Below are positions 47,801 through 53,669 of a DNA stretch of 64,000 nt, in pieces. The notes under the pieces were generated by a model, which searched no databases, had not been told where the DNA came from, and saw only the letters and a list, made by a program, of their open reading frames with translations. Position 1 is the first letter of the stretch. Each line of letters starts with the position of its first letter. Source of the DNA: an uncultured Lachnospiraceae bacterium (GTDB lineage: Bacteria; Bacillota; Clostridia; Lachnospirales; Lachnospiraceae). The translations under genes were made by a program, and so were the position numbers. The stretch is taken from assembly GCA_910588955.1 (NCBI GenBank), contig CAJURQ010000007.1, forward strand, positions 62,001-126,000. The letters are read 5' to 3'.

Positions 47801-49476
47801 CAACCGCTAAAAGCATATGCCGATACCACCGTCAGGCTCCCCGGCAGGTTTACTGTCACAAGATTGCTACAGTCTTTGAACGCATACTGTGGAATCACCG
47901 TCACCCCCTCTGGCACCGTGATTGTTCTCACCCTCGTCCCACTGAGGATCCCTCCCCAGCTGCTTGCCTTGCTCCACGACATCGGATAGTTGACCGTTGT
48001 CAGGTTACTGCAGCCCTTGAACACATCATTTCCCATGCTCTCCACACTGTCTGGCAGCTCTACTCCCGTCAGCCCTGTACAACCATAAAACGCACTCGGT
48101 CCTATGCTCTTAAGACCTTCCGGCTGGTCTATCCCCGTCAGCCCTGTGCAGCCGTAAAACGCACTCCCCTCTATGTTTGTCACATTCTGCGGTATCGTGA
48201 CTCTTCCCGTTATTCCCGTGCAACCATAAAACGCACTCCCGCTTATCTCTGTGAGCGTCGATGGCAGTACCACTCTTTTTATCGTTGGACAATCCTTGAA
48301 CGCATACTCCGGCAGCTTCGTGACTCCCTCCGGTATTTCGATCTCTTCCACCCTCGTCCCACTGAGGATCCCTCCCCAGCTGCTTGCCTTGCTCCACAAC
48401 ATCGGATAGTTGACCGTTGTCAGGTTACTGCAGCCCTTGAACACATCATTTCCCATGCTCTCCACACTGTCTGGCAGCTCTACTCCCGTCAGCCCTGTAC
48501 AACCCATGAACGCATTATTCCCGACCGTACGTAAACCAACAGGAAACGCAACATCAATTACCCCTGCGCAATTGGCATATGCGGACGCCCCAATTTCCGT
48601 CACAGACTCTGGTATGCTCAATGTACCCTGAAACCCTGAACAACCATAAAAACAACTGTTTCCAATACTTGTAATATCTGAATTAAATACAACTCTTTTT
48701 AACTTCGTGCAGTTATAAAAATTACTTCCGCCAAGTATCTCCAAACTTTCTGGCAACGTCACCACTTCAACCGTCTTGTTATTTTTAAATACGTTTTCCA
48801 TTGCCTGAACTGCATAGCCGTCTATTGATTCTGGTATTACCACTTCCACTTCTGTTCCGGAATAGCTTGTCAACTTAATATAGCTTCCATTCAAAACAGT
48901 ATAATTAAAATCGTTTTCAGCCAAAGTCTGAATTCCAATCTCAGTCCCTGTCATTTCCTGTTTTTGAGAATTGTCATCTTCAATATTCACTCTATTCTCA
49001 TCATTTTCTTCAGTGCCTTCAGCATCCTTATCCTCTTCTTTGTCAGCACTTTCGTCATCTCCTTCGGTTTTCTCGGCTTCTTCATCTTTCCCACTTTCTA
49101 TAGTTTCGCCATCCCCTTCAGTTTCTGTAGACTCATCACCTTCTTCGATTTCTGTATTTTCATTATCGTCTTCAATTTCCGTATTTTCATTACCATCTTC
49201 AATTTCTGTATTCTCATCAGTAATAGGACCGTCTTGAACAATAGTTTCATCTTGTGTAATGTCAGACTCCGTCACTTCCCCTTGCTCAATATCTTGCAAA
49301 TTCTCAAAAGGCTGAACTTTTGCCTCCGTCGCTTCCTGCTCATAAAAGGTATATGTATGTTCATCCGAGTCAACTCGGGGATTAATCCCGCTATAATCTT
49401 TCGCCGATACATTACATACCACATCTGAAAAGACAATAATAAATGCCAAAAACCCCGCCAATGCTTTTTTGTACAT
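38803..49476 (-). CDS. Giant secreted BspA-like leucine-rich-repeat protein
   Basis: About 3557 residues from the ATG at 49476, chosen because AAAGGAG precedes it and a signal peptide (MYKKALAGFLAFIIVFS...) follows; an upstream in-frame ATG at 49590 lacks both. Domains in order: signal peptide (1-25); acidic linker with ENTEIEDD-type repeats (about 60-165); LRR_5/BspA repeats with the FxxCxxL and IPxxVTxIGxxAF patterns (about 184-1950), interrupted twice by a transthyretin/CNA_B-like beta module; Ig-like modules; a helical segment with a hydrophobic hairpin (about 2470-2513); a carboxypeptidase-regulatory-like module; a Big-type Ig domain; and about eight repeats of the KGNYxGxxxxxFxI type to the C-terminus, which ends GFLWWWRNLSN. 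No LPxTG, SLH or choline-binding anchor is seen. Adhesion or host and glycan binding is inferred. The 40-44 kb part looks AT-richer than its neighbours. Confidence 0.9.
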   Translation of the reverse strand: MYKKALAGFLAFIIVFSDVVCNVSAKDYSGINPRVDSDEHTYTFYEQEATEAKVQPFENLQDIEQGEVTESDITQDETIVQDGPITDENTEIEDGNENTEIEDDNENTEIEEGDESTETEGDGETIESGKDEEAEKTEGDDESADKEEDKDAEGTEENDENRVNIEDDNSQKQEMTGTEIGIQTLAENDFNYTVLNGSYIKLTSYSGTEVEVVIPESIDGYAVQAMENVFKNNKTVEVVTLPESLEILGGSNFYNCTKLKRVVFNSDITSIGNSCFYGCSGFQGTLSIPESVTEIGASAYANCAGVIDVAFPVGLRTVGNNAFMGCTGLTGVELPDSVESMGNDVFKGCSNLTTVNYPMLWSKASSWGGILSGTRVEEIEIPEGVTKLPEYAFKDCPTIKRVVLPSTLTEISGSAFYGCTGITGRVTIPQNVTNIEGSAFYGCTGLTGIDQPEGLKSIGPSAFYGCTGLTGVELPDSVESMGNDVFKGCSNLTTVNYPMSWSKASSWGGILSGTRVRTITVPEGVTVIPQYAFKDCSNLVTVNLPGSLTVVSAYAFSGCTELERIATLESVVSIGNNAFLNCQSLKEAVLKNCTGIGADAFSGCGNMEKIWINPEVTSIGSGAFKNCGSLVIHGEAGSYAETYANANNIEFSTDAFDAETLSTVRGKVCVKGTGSGIKDVTISVFDMVTGKDAGTYVSDVDGEYSFEAVVGHKIKVIYYHMQYKFDNPSVIYIVEADANELADNHAVKTVDGYTDEADFTTSAIDSLNVNITGYVGSDTIVVIPRTIKGSTVKSIAGNCFKGKTGITKVVLASGITSIGASAFSGCTGLAEVTMPYGLRTVGNNAFMGCTSLTEVELPDSVNSMGAGVFKNCSNLTTVNYPLSWSEAGVSGGFLSGTKVKTIAVPEGVKEIPGNAFRDCSGLEAVSFPSTLMGIGSHAFNGCTGLAGISVPEGTAEIGRGAFTGCTGLSVVSLPEGLKSIEDNAFMGCTGLTKVELPDSVSSMGAGVFKNCSNLMEMNYPRSWSEAGLNGELLRGTKVKEITVPEGVAVIPQYAFRDSDSLERVSLPATLTGISVGVFNGCTGLKEITVPEGAERIGRNAFNGCTGLRGVNLPKGLKCIEENAFMGCTGLTEVELPDSVSSMGAGVFKNCSNLTKVNYPLSWSEAGLSGELLKGTKVRTITVPEGVEELPQYAFRDCSNLVTVNLPGSLTVIPAYAFSGCTELERIATLESVVSIGNNAFLNCQSLKEAVLKNCTGIGADAFSGCGNMEKIWINPEVTSIGSGAFKNCGSLVIHGEAGSYAETYANANNIEFSTDAFDAETLSTVRGKVCVKGTGSGIKDVTISVFDMVTGKDAGTYVSDVDGEYSFEAVVGHKIKVIYYHMQYKFDNPSVIYIVEADANELADNHAVKTVDGYTDEADFTTSAIDSLNVNITGYVGSDTIVVIPRTIKGSTVKSIAGNCFKGKTGITKVVLASGITSIGASAFSGCTGLAEVTMPYGLRTVGNNAFMGCTSLTEVELPDSVNSMGAGVFKNCSNLTTVNYPLSWSEAGVSGGFLSGTKVKTIAVPEGVKEIPGNAFRDCSGLEAVSFPSTLMGIGSHAFNGCTGLAGISVPEGTAEIGRGAFTGCTGLSVVSLPEGLKSIEDNAFMGCTGLTKVELPDSVSSMGAGVFKNCSNLMEMNYPRSWSEAGLNGELLRGTKVKEITVPEGVAVIPQYAFRDSDSLERVSLPATLTGISVGVFNGCTGLKEITVPEGAERIGRNAFNGCTGLRGVNLPKGLKCIEENAFMGCTGLTEVELPDSVSSMGAGVFKNCSNLTKVNYPLSWSEAGLSGELLKGTKVRTITVPEGVEELPQYAFRDCSNLVTVNLPGSLTTISANAFENCTGIINFIFPEKLKEVGNYAFSGCANLKSVSMTESVSYISSSAFSNCGKLTIYCPMYSYAAIFAMDNGISTNFTQDFPYDMESAGLDYGKSSYYLDVLKLSASGTIDFTLDYRMKEDSYVEMSDMIVSIHVPDDAELVNKSLRKDGVIITDFENADNTLRFHISDQSGKIHFSLKPENQVHVKSYASISYSVNGEEHQDIVGIIDAMLPVLTLNMDKTTNSGSVQLSGIAPSQAEVSISIGDEVVSSVHASRAGKYSADINVPTDKKYATHTVTARCVDSSGNVLTASADVTYNADYPAISKFVMQYNGKTYDLLDINNKNPIITFVPSKSMTFEVEFDNTENVEEVYVVSDRNNVKKYLKAEYDEKTNRFLTSGGFDPQNRNYVPGTITVEYSRKKKQVPIDSNYDFVNEIINPALSDKVIGSTSSTTTEGNTTTTTVKFGGDVGELVSEEIKLVITTTDSEYGADLSGILKSYEGFYAYLFEEDGKKYVLNLDYTNPKTYVTIIHDISSNKMIKYAISALETPSNSVAISDVLDKLGTAKHVTGTILDMLEINEDDEELRDKISASDLSPEEKQEALKKAEELKKDRQNFLALSTIISVAVMGFTGPSAVVFGLLFGAITTASSFFWDARMAGILEGGSGVSASWRWKVDPSGTVYEAVPTNPLPGATVTAYYKDADTGERILWNADEWDQTNPLITDAVGFYAWDVPEGLWQVTFEKDGYESQESKWLEVAPPQTDVNASLVSMVSPVIESCVIGDSFAEVTFSKYMRPETVKALVLKDGNGKRIPYILVYDTSEVSDAGEILARTYYLVYENYVALPDSEYSIITDERILSYSGAEAVANVYTQEAKAWNVVIEGNKNNEIKDNESLKLTAKYKDTGEELNNCIWSIRDSDQIYASISEEGMVTAKTITDGKSHYIVVSVKTAADGEVEAMYKLNIVPAGIDDGNGVLAEDVPEDGVIPDGIWIAGIDKNGYAYSRKAIKPEFRVYDGSRRLKLKTDYTISYKNNTKAYTISEGEEGFDAKKAPAVIVTGKGNYSSREYVYFKIIPKDIMDEDVTTAEIPPVLPTNKKQNPALTLTWEKKKLVNKTDYTVTCYSDESCTVIAEPKESGTYYVKISGKGNYTGDRKMSFVIAGSTQKLVRKLSVGKIKNKIYTGLPVELTADELVVKDGKTILTAGKEYTITYSDNHTDIGTVTVTIIGDGETYVGSKTVTFKITGTALGKAKMTGFVSSLPYAYGNAVTQNVVFTYNGNLLTGIKASEYEELSEDDSKRDYDYIWEYTDNVNPGKVTVIYTGVNKYTGIVKKNYTITGVALSKAKLENLTGTFTYDGEDKTQDELKLKYNGTEIRGILKSEYENLSSKQQLEYGYTIEYQNNIKAGKAKVILRGINVYTGTVTKTYTIAPFDISKDTSDQFKIATDGNVIYYSKAGAKPQPIVTFKGTLLTMGTDYTVSWSNNTNINDGTGGRKVPLITVKGKGNFKGIDKTMTFAIAQRVISDGSVRVTAPDKVYSTKKNAWKSSVTVVDTDGQKLSAGKDYERAVVYTYKESGNVVADNDIVPANTTIVVTVTGKDKYKGTVTGEYRVVSKNIGKVKASVEPKTYTGKSVTLSDSDIKFMSGKEVLNDVTYIIDESSYKNNIKKGKATVIIKGTGEYGGTKKITYTIGAKGFLWWWRNLSN
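43865..45847 (-). repeat. Tandem 1983-bp repeat, second copy
   Basis: In-frame direct repeat inside the giant gene (residues about 1211-1871). It is identical by eye over most of its length to 45848-47830. Differences are confined to a few bases near the two ends. Each copy encodes 661 residues of LRR_5 repeats around one CNA_B-like module. Confidence 0.93.
45848..47830 (-). repeat. Tandem 1983-bp repeat, first copy
   Basis: First copy in reading order (residues about 550-1210), directly abutting the second. A third, short partial start of the same unit begins at 47831 (GTCAGGCTCCCCGG...), which marks a likely recombination junction. Confidence 0.93.
47931..48086 (-). repeat. 156-bp near-identical repeat within the giant gene
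   Basis: Matches 48351-48506 at an offset of 420 bp (140 residues), with one clear difference (CCACGAC versus CCACAAC) in the first 145 bases. This is a smaller, separate in-frame duplication or gene-conversion tract. Confidence 0.85.
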
Positions 49477-49566
49477 GCATATATCTCCTTTGCCCGTTAA
49501 AAATATAATCATAAAGAAAACGCTATCTATACATTTGCTCCAAATAACTGTATTGAAAATAAAAGA

Positions 49567-49616
49567 GGCTGTCCAGACCCTTATCCGCACACCGCGTCAC
49601 AGGATTCTGAACAGCC
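49567..49616 (-). terminator. Terminator after the crh-like gene
   Basis: Minus strand: GGCTGTTCAGA, a 28-base loop with inner pairing, TCTGGACAGCC (11-bp stem, one G-U), then TCTTTTATTTT. It ends the hprK-to-crh gene set and separates it from the giant surface-protein gene. Confidence 0.85.
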
Positions 49617-49660
49617 CACACATTATGCCTTATCAAATGTCAATCCTGTCACACCCTTCC

Positions 49661-49915
49661 CTATCTGGTGGTCAGGAATTTCTCGATTTCCGCAACTGCC
49701 GTCTCCTCATCGGCTCCGTCCGCAGTAACCATCACCTCAGCGCCGCTCTCGAGTCCCATGCTCATCATGCCCATGATACTCTTCGCGTTTACTTTCTTGT
49801 TGTCGGAACCAAGATAGACGCTGCTCTCAAACTGGCTCGCCACTTGCACGAGCATTGCCACCGGGCGCGCTTCAAGCCCCGTCTCCAGTTTGATCTGGAT
49901 TGACTTCTGAATCAT
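49661..49915 (-). CDS. crh: Crh-like HPr paralogue (His15 replaced by Glu)
   Basis: An 84-residue HPr-fold protein. I take the ATG at 49915 behind GAGGAGG; residue numbers then match HPr exactly. The phosphotransfer site reads GLEARP, with Glu at position 15 in place of His, so it cannot carry PTS phosphate. The regulatory Ser46 in NAKSIMG is kept. This is the pattern of Crh, which in Bacillus is phosphorylated by HPr kinase and acts with CcpA in catabolite repression. The matching kinase hprK lies in the same gene run at 53.7-54.6 kb, and the order rapZ-whiA-crh resembles Bacillus yvcJ-yvcK-yvcL-crh. Confidence 0.9.
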   Translation of the reverse strand: MIQKSIQIKLETGLEARPVAMLVQVASQFESSVYLGSDNKKVNAKSIMGMMSMGLESGAEVMVTADGADEETAVAEIEKFLTTR

Positions 49916-49959
49916 AATATTTTCCTCCTCTTTTTCTTTTCGAGACATCCCGCCTCTTA

Positions 49960-50862
49960 TTATGATCTGATTTTGTCAGCAATTTCACTCAGCCTGCGTA
50001 ACCTGTGATTCACCCCTGATTTCCCCACAACCGGTTCCAGATACCCGCCCAATTCTTTCAGCGCCGCATCCGGATATTCCAGCCGGACTTCCGCCATCTG
50101 CCGCAGATTATCCGGCAAATTTTCAAACCCATACCTGTCTCTGATCAGAAGGATGTCTTCAATCTGCCTGCCCGCAGCCGTCACTGTTTTAGAAATGTTG
50201 GCTGTCTCGCAGTTCACCCTTCTATTGATTGAATTGCGCATCTCTTTCAGGATTCTCATATTTTCCAATTCCATCAGAGACACATGCGCGCCCATTACAT
50301 TTAAGAGCTCTACAATGCCCTCGCCCTCTTTCAGATAGACGACCTGATATTTCTTTCGTCCGATGATTCTCGCCTCAATCTGAAACTCCGAGAGCACTTC
50401 CCGAAGCTGCGCCGCCTGCGCCTTCTCGTCACAGACAAACTCCAGATGATAGCTTTTCCTCGGGTCACTCATGGAACCCACACTCAGAAACGCGCCGCGC
50501 AGCCAAGCCCTTGCACAACAGGAATGCTTGATCAGAAGAGAATTGACCGTTTTGGTTAATAGTGTCTTCCCCTCCTCGTCCCTTACAAGATACAGCGCCT
50601 CTGTCACCCTGCGCTCCGTCTCGTCGTCGGGGATCAGCCTCTGCCCGCCCTGCGCAACTGTTTCTATATTAAATGTTTTTTTAAGTAATGTAAAGCATTT
50701 TCTCGCAACTGCCTCATTTTCCGTGTCCAGACAAAGGTGCCGTCCGCCGTCGCAGGCGCCGCCGTTGTACTGCAGGAGCGCCGCAAGTTCCGCCAGCTGA
50801 CAATGTCTCGCCGAGCTTACATGAGCTGCCAGTTCCTCTTTTACCGTTCCCGAAAAAGACAT
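49960..50862 (-). CDS. whiA: DNA-binding protein WhiA
   Basis: A 300-residue WhiA: a degenerate LAGLIDADG-like N-terminal domain (starting MSFSGTVKEELAAH, with AELAALLQYNGG) and a C-terminal helix-turn-helix ending HRLRRLSEIADKIRS. WhiA controls sporulation septation in actinomycetes and influences division and chromosome segregation in Bacillus. It lies 10 bp after rapZ and 44 bp before the crh-like gene. Confidence 0.97.
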   Translation of the reverse strand: MSFSGTVKEELAAHVSSARHCQLAELAALLQYNGGACDGGRHLCLDTENEAVARKCFTLLKKTFNIETVAQGGQRLIPDDETERRVTEALYLVRDEEGKTLLTKTVNSLLIKHSCCARAWLRGAFLSVGSMSDPRKSYHLEFVCDEKAQAAQLREVLSEFQIEARIIGRKKYQVVYLKEGEGIVELLNVMGAHVSLMELENMRILKEMRNSINRRVNCETANISKTVTAAGRQIEDILLIRDRYGFENLPDNLRQMAEVRLEYPDAALKELGGYLEPVVGKSGVNHRLRRLSEIADKIRS

Positions 50863-50872
50863 ATTTTTTCCT

Positions 50873-51730
50873 CTATTTATCTACGTCCCTGTGGTACAGC
50901 TTCACGCCGTAGGTGCCGTGGTCCTTAAGCCCCGTATAAAGCGCGTTTGCCAGCGTCACACTCCTGTGTTTGCCCCCGGTACAGCCGATGCCGATGACAA
51001 GCTGGTGCTTGCCCTCCTTCACATAGTTTGGAATCAAGAAGTCCAGCATGTCCGTCAGCTTTTGCAGAAACGCCCCCGCTTCGGGGAAAGACATTACATA
51101 GTCCTGCACCTCTTTCTCATTGCCAGTCTTATGTTTCAGTTCATCGATATAAAAGGGATTCGGAAGAAAGCGCACGTCAAACACAAGGTCGGCATCCGCC
51201 GGAATCCCCTTCTTAAAGCCGAAAGACAGGATTGTAACTATCAGTGAATTATATTCTTTATTTCTCACAAAAATATCATCAATTTCTTCTTTCAGTTCCC
51301 TTGTCAGAAGATGGGAAGTGTCAATGATATAATCCGCTTTTTCCCGAATCTCCTTCAGGATTTCCCGCTCCCTGTGGATGCCCTCCTCCACCCTGCCCTC
51401 GGGGGAAAGCGGGTGCAGCCGCCTTGTCTCCTTGTACCGTTTCAGAAGAACGTCGTCACTCGCTTCCAGAAAAAGCATTTCAAACAGATAGCCGTTCTCC
51501 TTCAACTTGTCAAGAATCCGGCGCACACCGCCGAAGGACTGATCCGCACGCACGTCAAGTCCCAGCGCCACCTTATTGACTTCGCTCGCGGGCGTCGTGA
51601 TCAGCTCCACAAACTTCTCAATCAGCGCAACCGGCAGATTGTCCACGCAGTAAAAACCCGTGTCCTCCAACATTTTCATGGCGGTTCGTTTCCCCGAGCC
51701 GCTCATCCCCGTCACAATTACAAATCTCAT
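50873..51730 (-). CDS. rapZ: RNase adapter / nucleotide-binding protein RapZ (YvcJ)
   Basis: A 285-residue P-loop protein: Walker A GMSGSGK at 8-14, a Walker B-like VALGLDVRAD and the C-terminal domain with GIGCTGGKHRSV that senses glucosamine 6-phosphate in E. coli. There RapZ steers small-RNA decay to set GlmS levels; the Bacillus YvcJ role is less clear. Here it sits between murB and whiA, 1 bp after murB, which fits a link to amino-sugar and cell-wall precursor supply. Confidence 0.96.
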   Translation of the reverse strand: MRFVIVTGMSGSGKRTAMKMLEDTGFYCVDNLPVALIEKFVELITTPASEVNKVALGLDVRADQSFGGVRRILDKLKENGYLFEMLFLEASDDVLLKRYKETRRLHPLSPEGRVEEGIHREREILKEIREKADYIIDTSHLLTRELKEEIDDIFVRNKEYNSLIVTILSFGFKKGIPADADLVFDVRFLPNPFYIDELKHKTGNEKEVQDYVMSFPEAGAFLQKLTDMLDFLIPNYVKEGKHQLVIGIGCTGGKHRSVTLANALYTGLKDHGTYGVKLYHRDVDK

Positions 51731-51731
51731 C

Positions 51732-52643
51732 TTAAAAGTCCCCTAAGAAAATAACCTCTGGCTCTAAACGGACATGGAACCGGTCTTTCACGCGCTCCTG
51801 CACTTCCTCGATCACTTCCCTGATATCCGCCGCCGTCGCACCGCCCGCGTTAACCACAAAGCCGCAATGCTTCTCAGACACCTGCGCGCCGCCGATGCGG
51901 TAGCCCCGAAGCCCCGCGTCCATGATAAGCTTTCCCGCATAATATCCTTCGGGACGCTTAAAGGTGCTGCCCGCGCTCGGGTATTCCAGAGGTTGCTTAC
52001 TCTTCCTCTGTTTCATCAGTTCTTCCATTCTGGCACTAATTTCTTCTTTGTCGCCGGGCGTCAGTTTCAGAACCACCCCCAGCACGATAAAGGGTCTGTC
52101 CCTGATGATACTGGTGCGGTAGCCAAACTCCATCGTATCGTTGTCAAGCGTCAGGATCTCTCCCTCTTTGTCCATCACGCGCACCATCTGCACGACCTGT
52201 TTCATCTCACCGCCGTAAGCGCCCGCATTCATCACAATGGCGCCGCCGATGCTGCCGGGAATCCCCGCCGCAAATTCCAGACCGCTCAAGCCCGCATCCC
52301 TCGCCACAGACGCCACCTTGGAGAGCAGCACGCCCGCCCCCGCAGCGATATGGTTTTTCTCCACGCCGACCGCGCTCAGCCGCGGACCAAGCTTCACAAT
52401 AATCCCGCGGTAGCCCTTATCTCCCACCAGAAGATTGCTGCCGTTTCCCAAAACAAAATAGTCCTGCCCTATCCGTCCCAGATAGGAGACAAGCTTTGAC
52501 AGTTCCTCCTTCGTCTCCACGACAGCCATGCATTCCGCCTCGCCGCCCACCCGAAAGGTGGTATGTCTGCTCATAGGCTCGTGAAACAAAAGCCTCTCCT
52601 CAGGCACAATCGTCCTGATATATTCATACATTGATGTACTCAA
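51732..52643 (-). CDS. murB: UDP-N-acetylmuramate dehydrogenase MurB
   Basis: A 303-residue FAD enzyme that reduces UDP-GlcNAc-enolpyruvate to UDP-MurNAc in peptidoglycan synthesis. It is the type II form common in Bacillota: MSRHTTFRVGG, the FAD-binding LGNGSNLLV, AGIPGSIGGAIVMNAGAYGGE, and YPSAGSTFKRPEGYYAGKLI with the catalytic Ser. The start is TTG at 52643, supported by GGGAG 6 nt upstream; ATG 52631 is the alternative. rapZ begins 1 bp after its stop. Confidence 0.97.
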   Translation of the reverse strand: MSTSMYEYIRTIVPEERLLFHEPMSRHTTFRVGGEAECMAVVETKEELSKLVSYLGRIGQDYFVLGNGSNLLVGDKGYRGIIVKLGPRLSAVGVEKNHIAAGAGVLLSKVASVARDAGLSGLEFAAGIPGSIGGAIVMNAGAYGGEMKQVVQMVRVMDKEGEILTLDNDTMEFGYRTSIIRDRPFIVLGVVLKLTPGDKEEISARMEELMKQRKSKQPLEYPSAGSTFKRPEGYYAGKLIMDAGLRGYRIGGAQVSEKHCGFVVNAGGATAADIREVIEEVQERVKDRFHVRLEPEVIFLGDF

Positions 52644-52733
52644 AATTTACTCCCGCTCTTTTTTTATTTATATAATATATCCTTTATGGCTTATACCCAT
52701 TCGCGAAATCTGCCATCCGCCGGGCTCGATTTG

Positions 52734-53669
52734 TCAAAGCAATAACCTAGCCGCGCCGTAGATGCCCGCGTCGTTGCCGAGGGTCGCCAGTGCAAAAACC
52801 ACATTTTTGCAGCCGTGGAAAGTGGTTCTCTCGAACGAAGGTTTAATATAGTCGAACAGAACCTCGCCCGCTTTGGAAACGCCTCCTCCTATCACGAAGA
52901 TCTCCGGGTTGATGATACCTGCAATGATACCCAGACCCTTGCCCAGATACTCGCCGAACTGCTCCGCGATTTCTATCGCCAGCTCGTCGCCCGCCTTGAC
53001 CGCGTCAAATACAGTCTTGGCTGACACCTCGCCTTTCCTCAGGACGCTGTCCTTATCGCTCGCCTTCAGTGCGCGGTTCGCCAGCCTGGTAATGCCTGTG
53101 GCGGACGCATACTCTTCCAGACAGCCAAAATTCCCGCAGCCGCATGCTTCCGTCTCATTGTCTTCTACATGGATATGACCGATCTCTCCGCCCGCGCCCG
53201 TGGCGCCCGTCATGATCTCGCCGTTTATGATAATGCCGCCGCCAACGCCTGTGCCGAGGGTAACCGCCACCAGATTTTTATATCCCTGTCCGCCGCCCTT
53301 CCACATCTCGCCGAGCGCCGCCACATTCGCGTCGTTGCCGCCCTCCACGCGCATCCCGTCGAGCAGCGCGGTAAGTTCCTCTTTCAAATTCAACTCCGCC
53401 CAGCCCAGATTCACTGCCTTATGCACAATACCGCTTTTTTCCACAGGACCCGGCGTGCCGATACCGACGCCGACCACGTCCTCCTTCGCAATGGATTTCT
53501 GCGCCATTTTCTCTTTAATGCCCGCCGCGATATCGGGAAGAATATTTTCTCCGTGATTTTCCGTCCTTGTGGGAATCTCCCACTTCTCCAGGACATTGCC
53601 TTCCTTGTCAAACAACCCCATTTTGACGGTGGTGCCGCCCACGTCCACCCCAAATACATATTCTGCCAT
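52734..53669 (-). CDS. glcK: ROK-family glucokinase
   Basis: A 311-residue sugar kinase that makes glucose 6-phosphate from glucose released inside the cell. ATP-binding VDVGGTTVKMGLF is at the N-terminus, GGNDANVAALGE holds the catalytic Asp, and the zinc motif reads CGCGNFGCLEE, diagnostic of ROK proteins. Its start codon overlaps the hprK stop (TAATG), so the two are translationally coupled. Together with intracellular glycosidases in the window it would feed glycolysis without a PTS. Confidence 0.95.
   Translation of the reverse strand: MAEYVFGVDVGGTTVKMGLFDKEGNVLEKWEIPTRTENHGENILPDIAAGIKEKMAQKSIAKEDVVGVGIGTPGPVEKSGIVHKAVNLGWAELNLKEELTALLDGMRVEGGNDANVAALGEMWKGGGQGYKNLVAVTLGTGVGGGIIINGEIMTGATGAGGEIGHIHVEDNETEACGCGNFGCLEEYASATGITRLANRALKASDKDSVLRKGEVSAKTVFDAVKAGDELAIEIAEQFGEYLGKGLGIIAGIINPEIFVIGGGVSKAGEVLFDYIKPSFERTTFHGCKNVVFALATLGNDAGIYGAARLLL

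Noticed and set aside
44003..47989. Repeated plus- and minus-strand reading frames of 60-142 residues at a fixed 1983-bp spacing
   Set aside because: They are shadow frames of the duplicated LRR segment; their repetition only reflects the DNA duplication.
43865..48900. Regular short repeats that might suggest a CRISPR array
   Set aside because: The repeats are codon-periodic LRR units of variable spacing in a continuous open frame; there are no fixed-length spacers and no cas genes.
49140..49215. 30-bp repeats near the start of the giant gene
   Set aside because: They encode the ENTEIEDD-type acidic linker and need no separate explanation.
38803..49476. Giant gene as a contact-dependent or polymorphic toxin
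   Set aside because: No toxin catalytic domain, no immunity gene downstream (the next gene is a lipid kinase) and no secretion-system genes; a BspA-type adhesin fits better.
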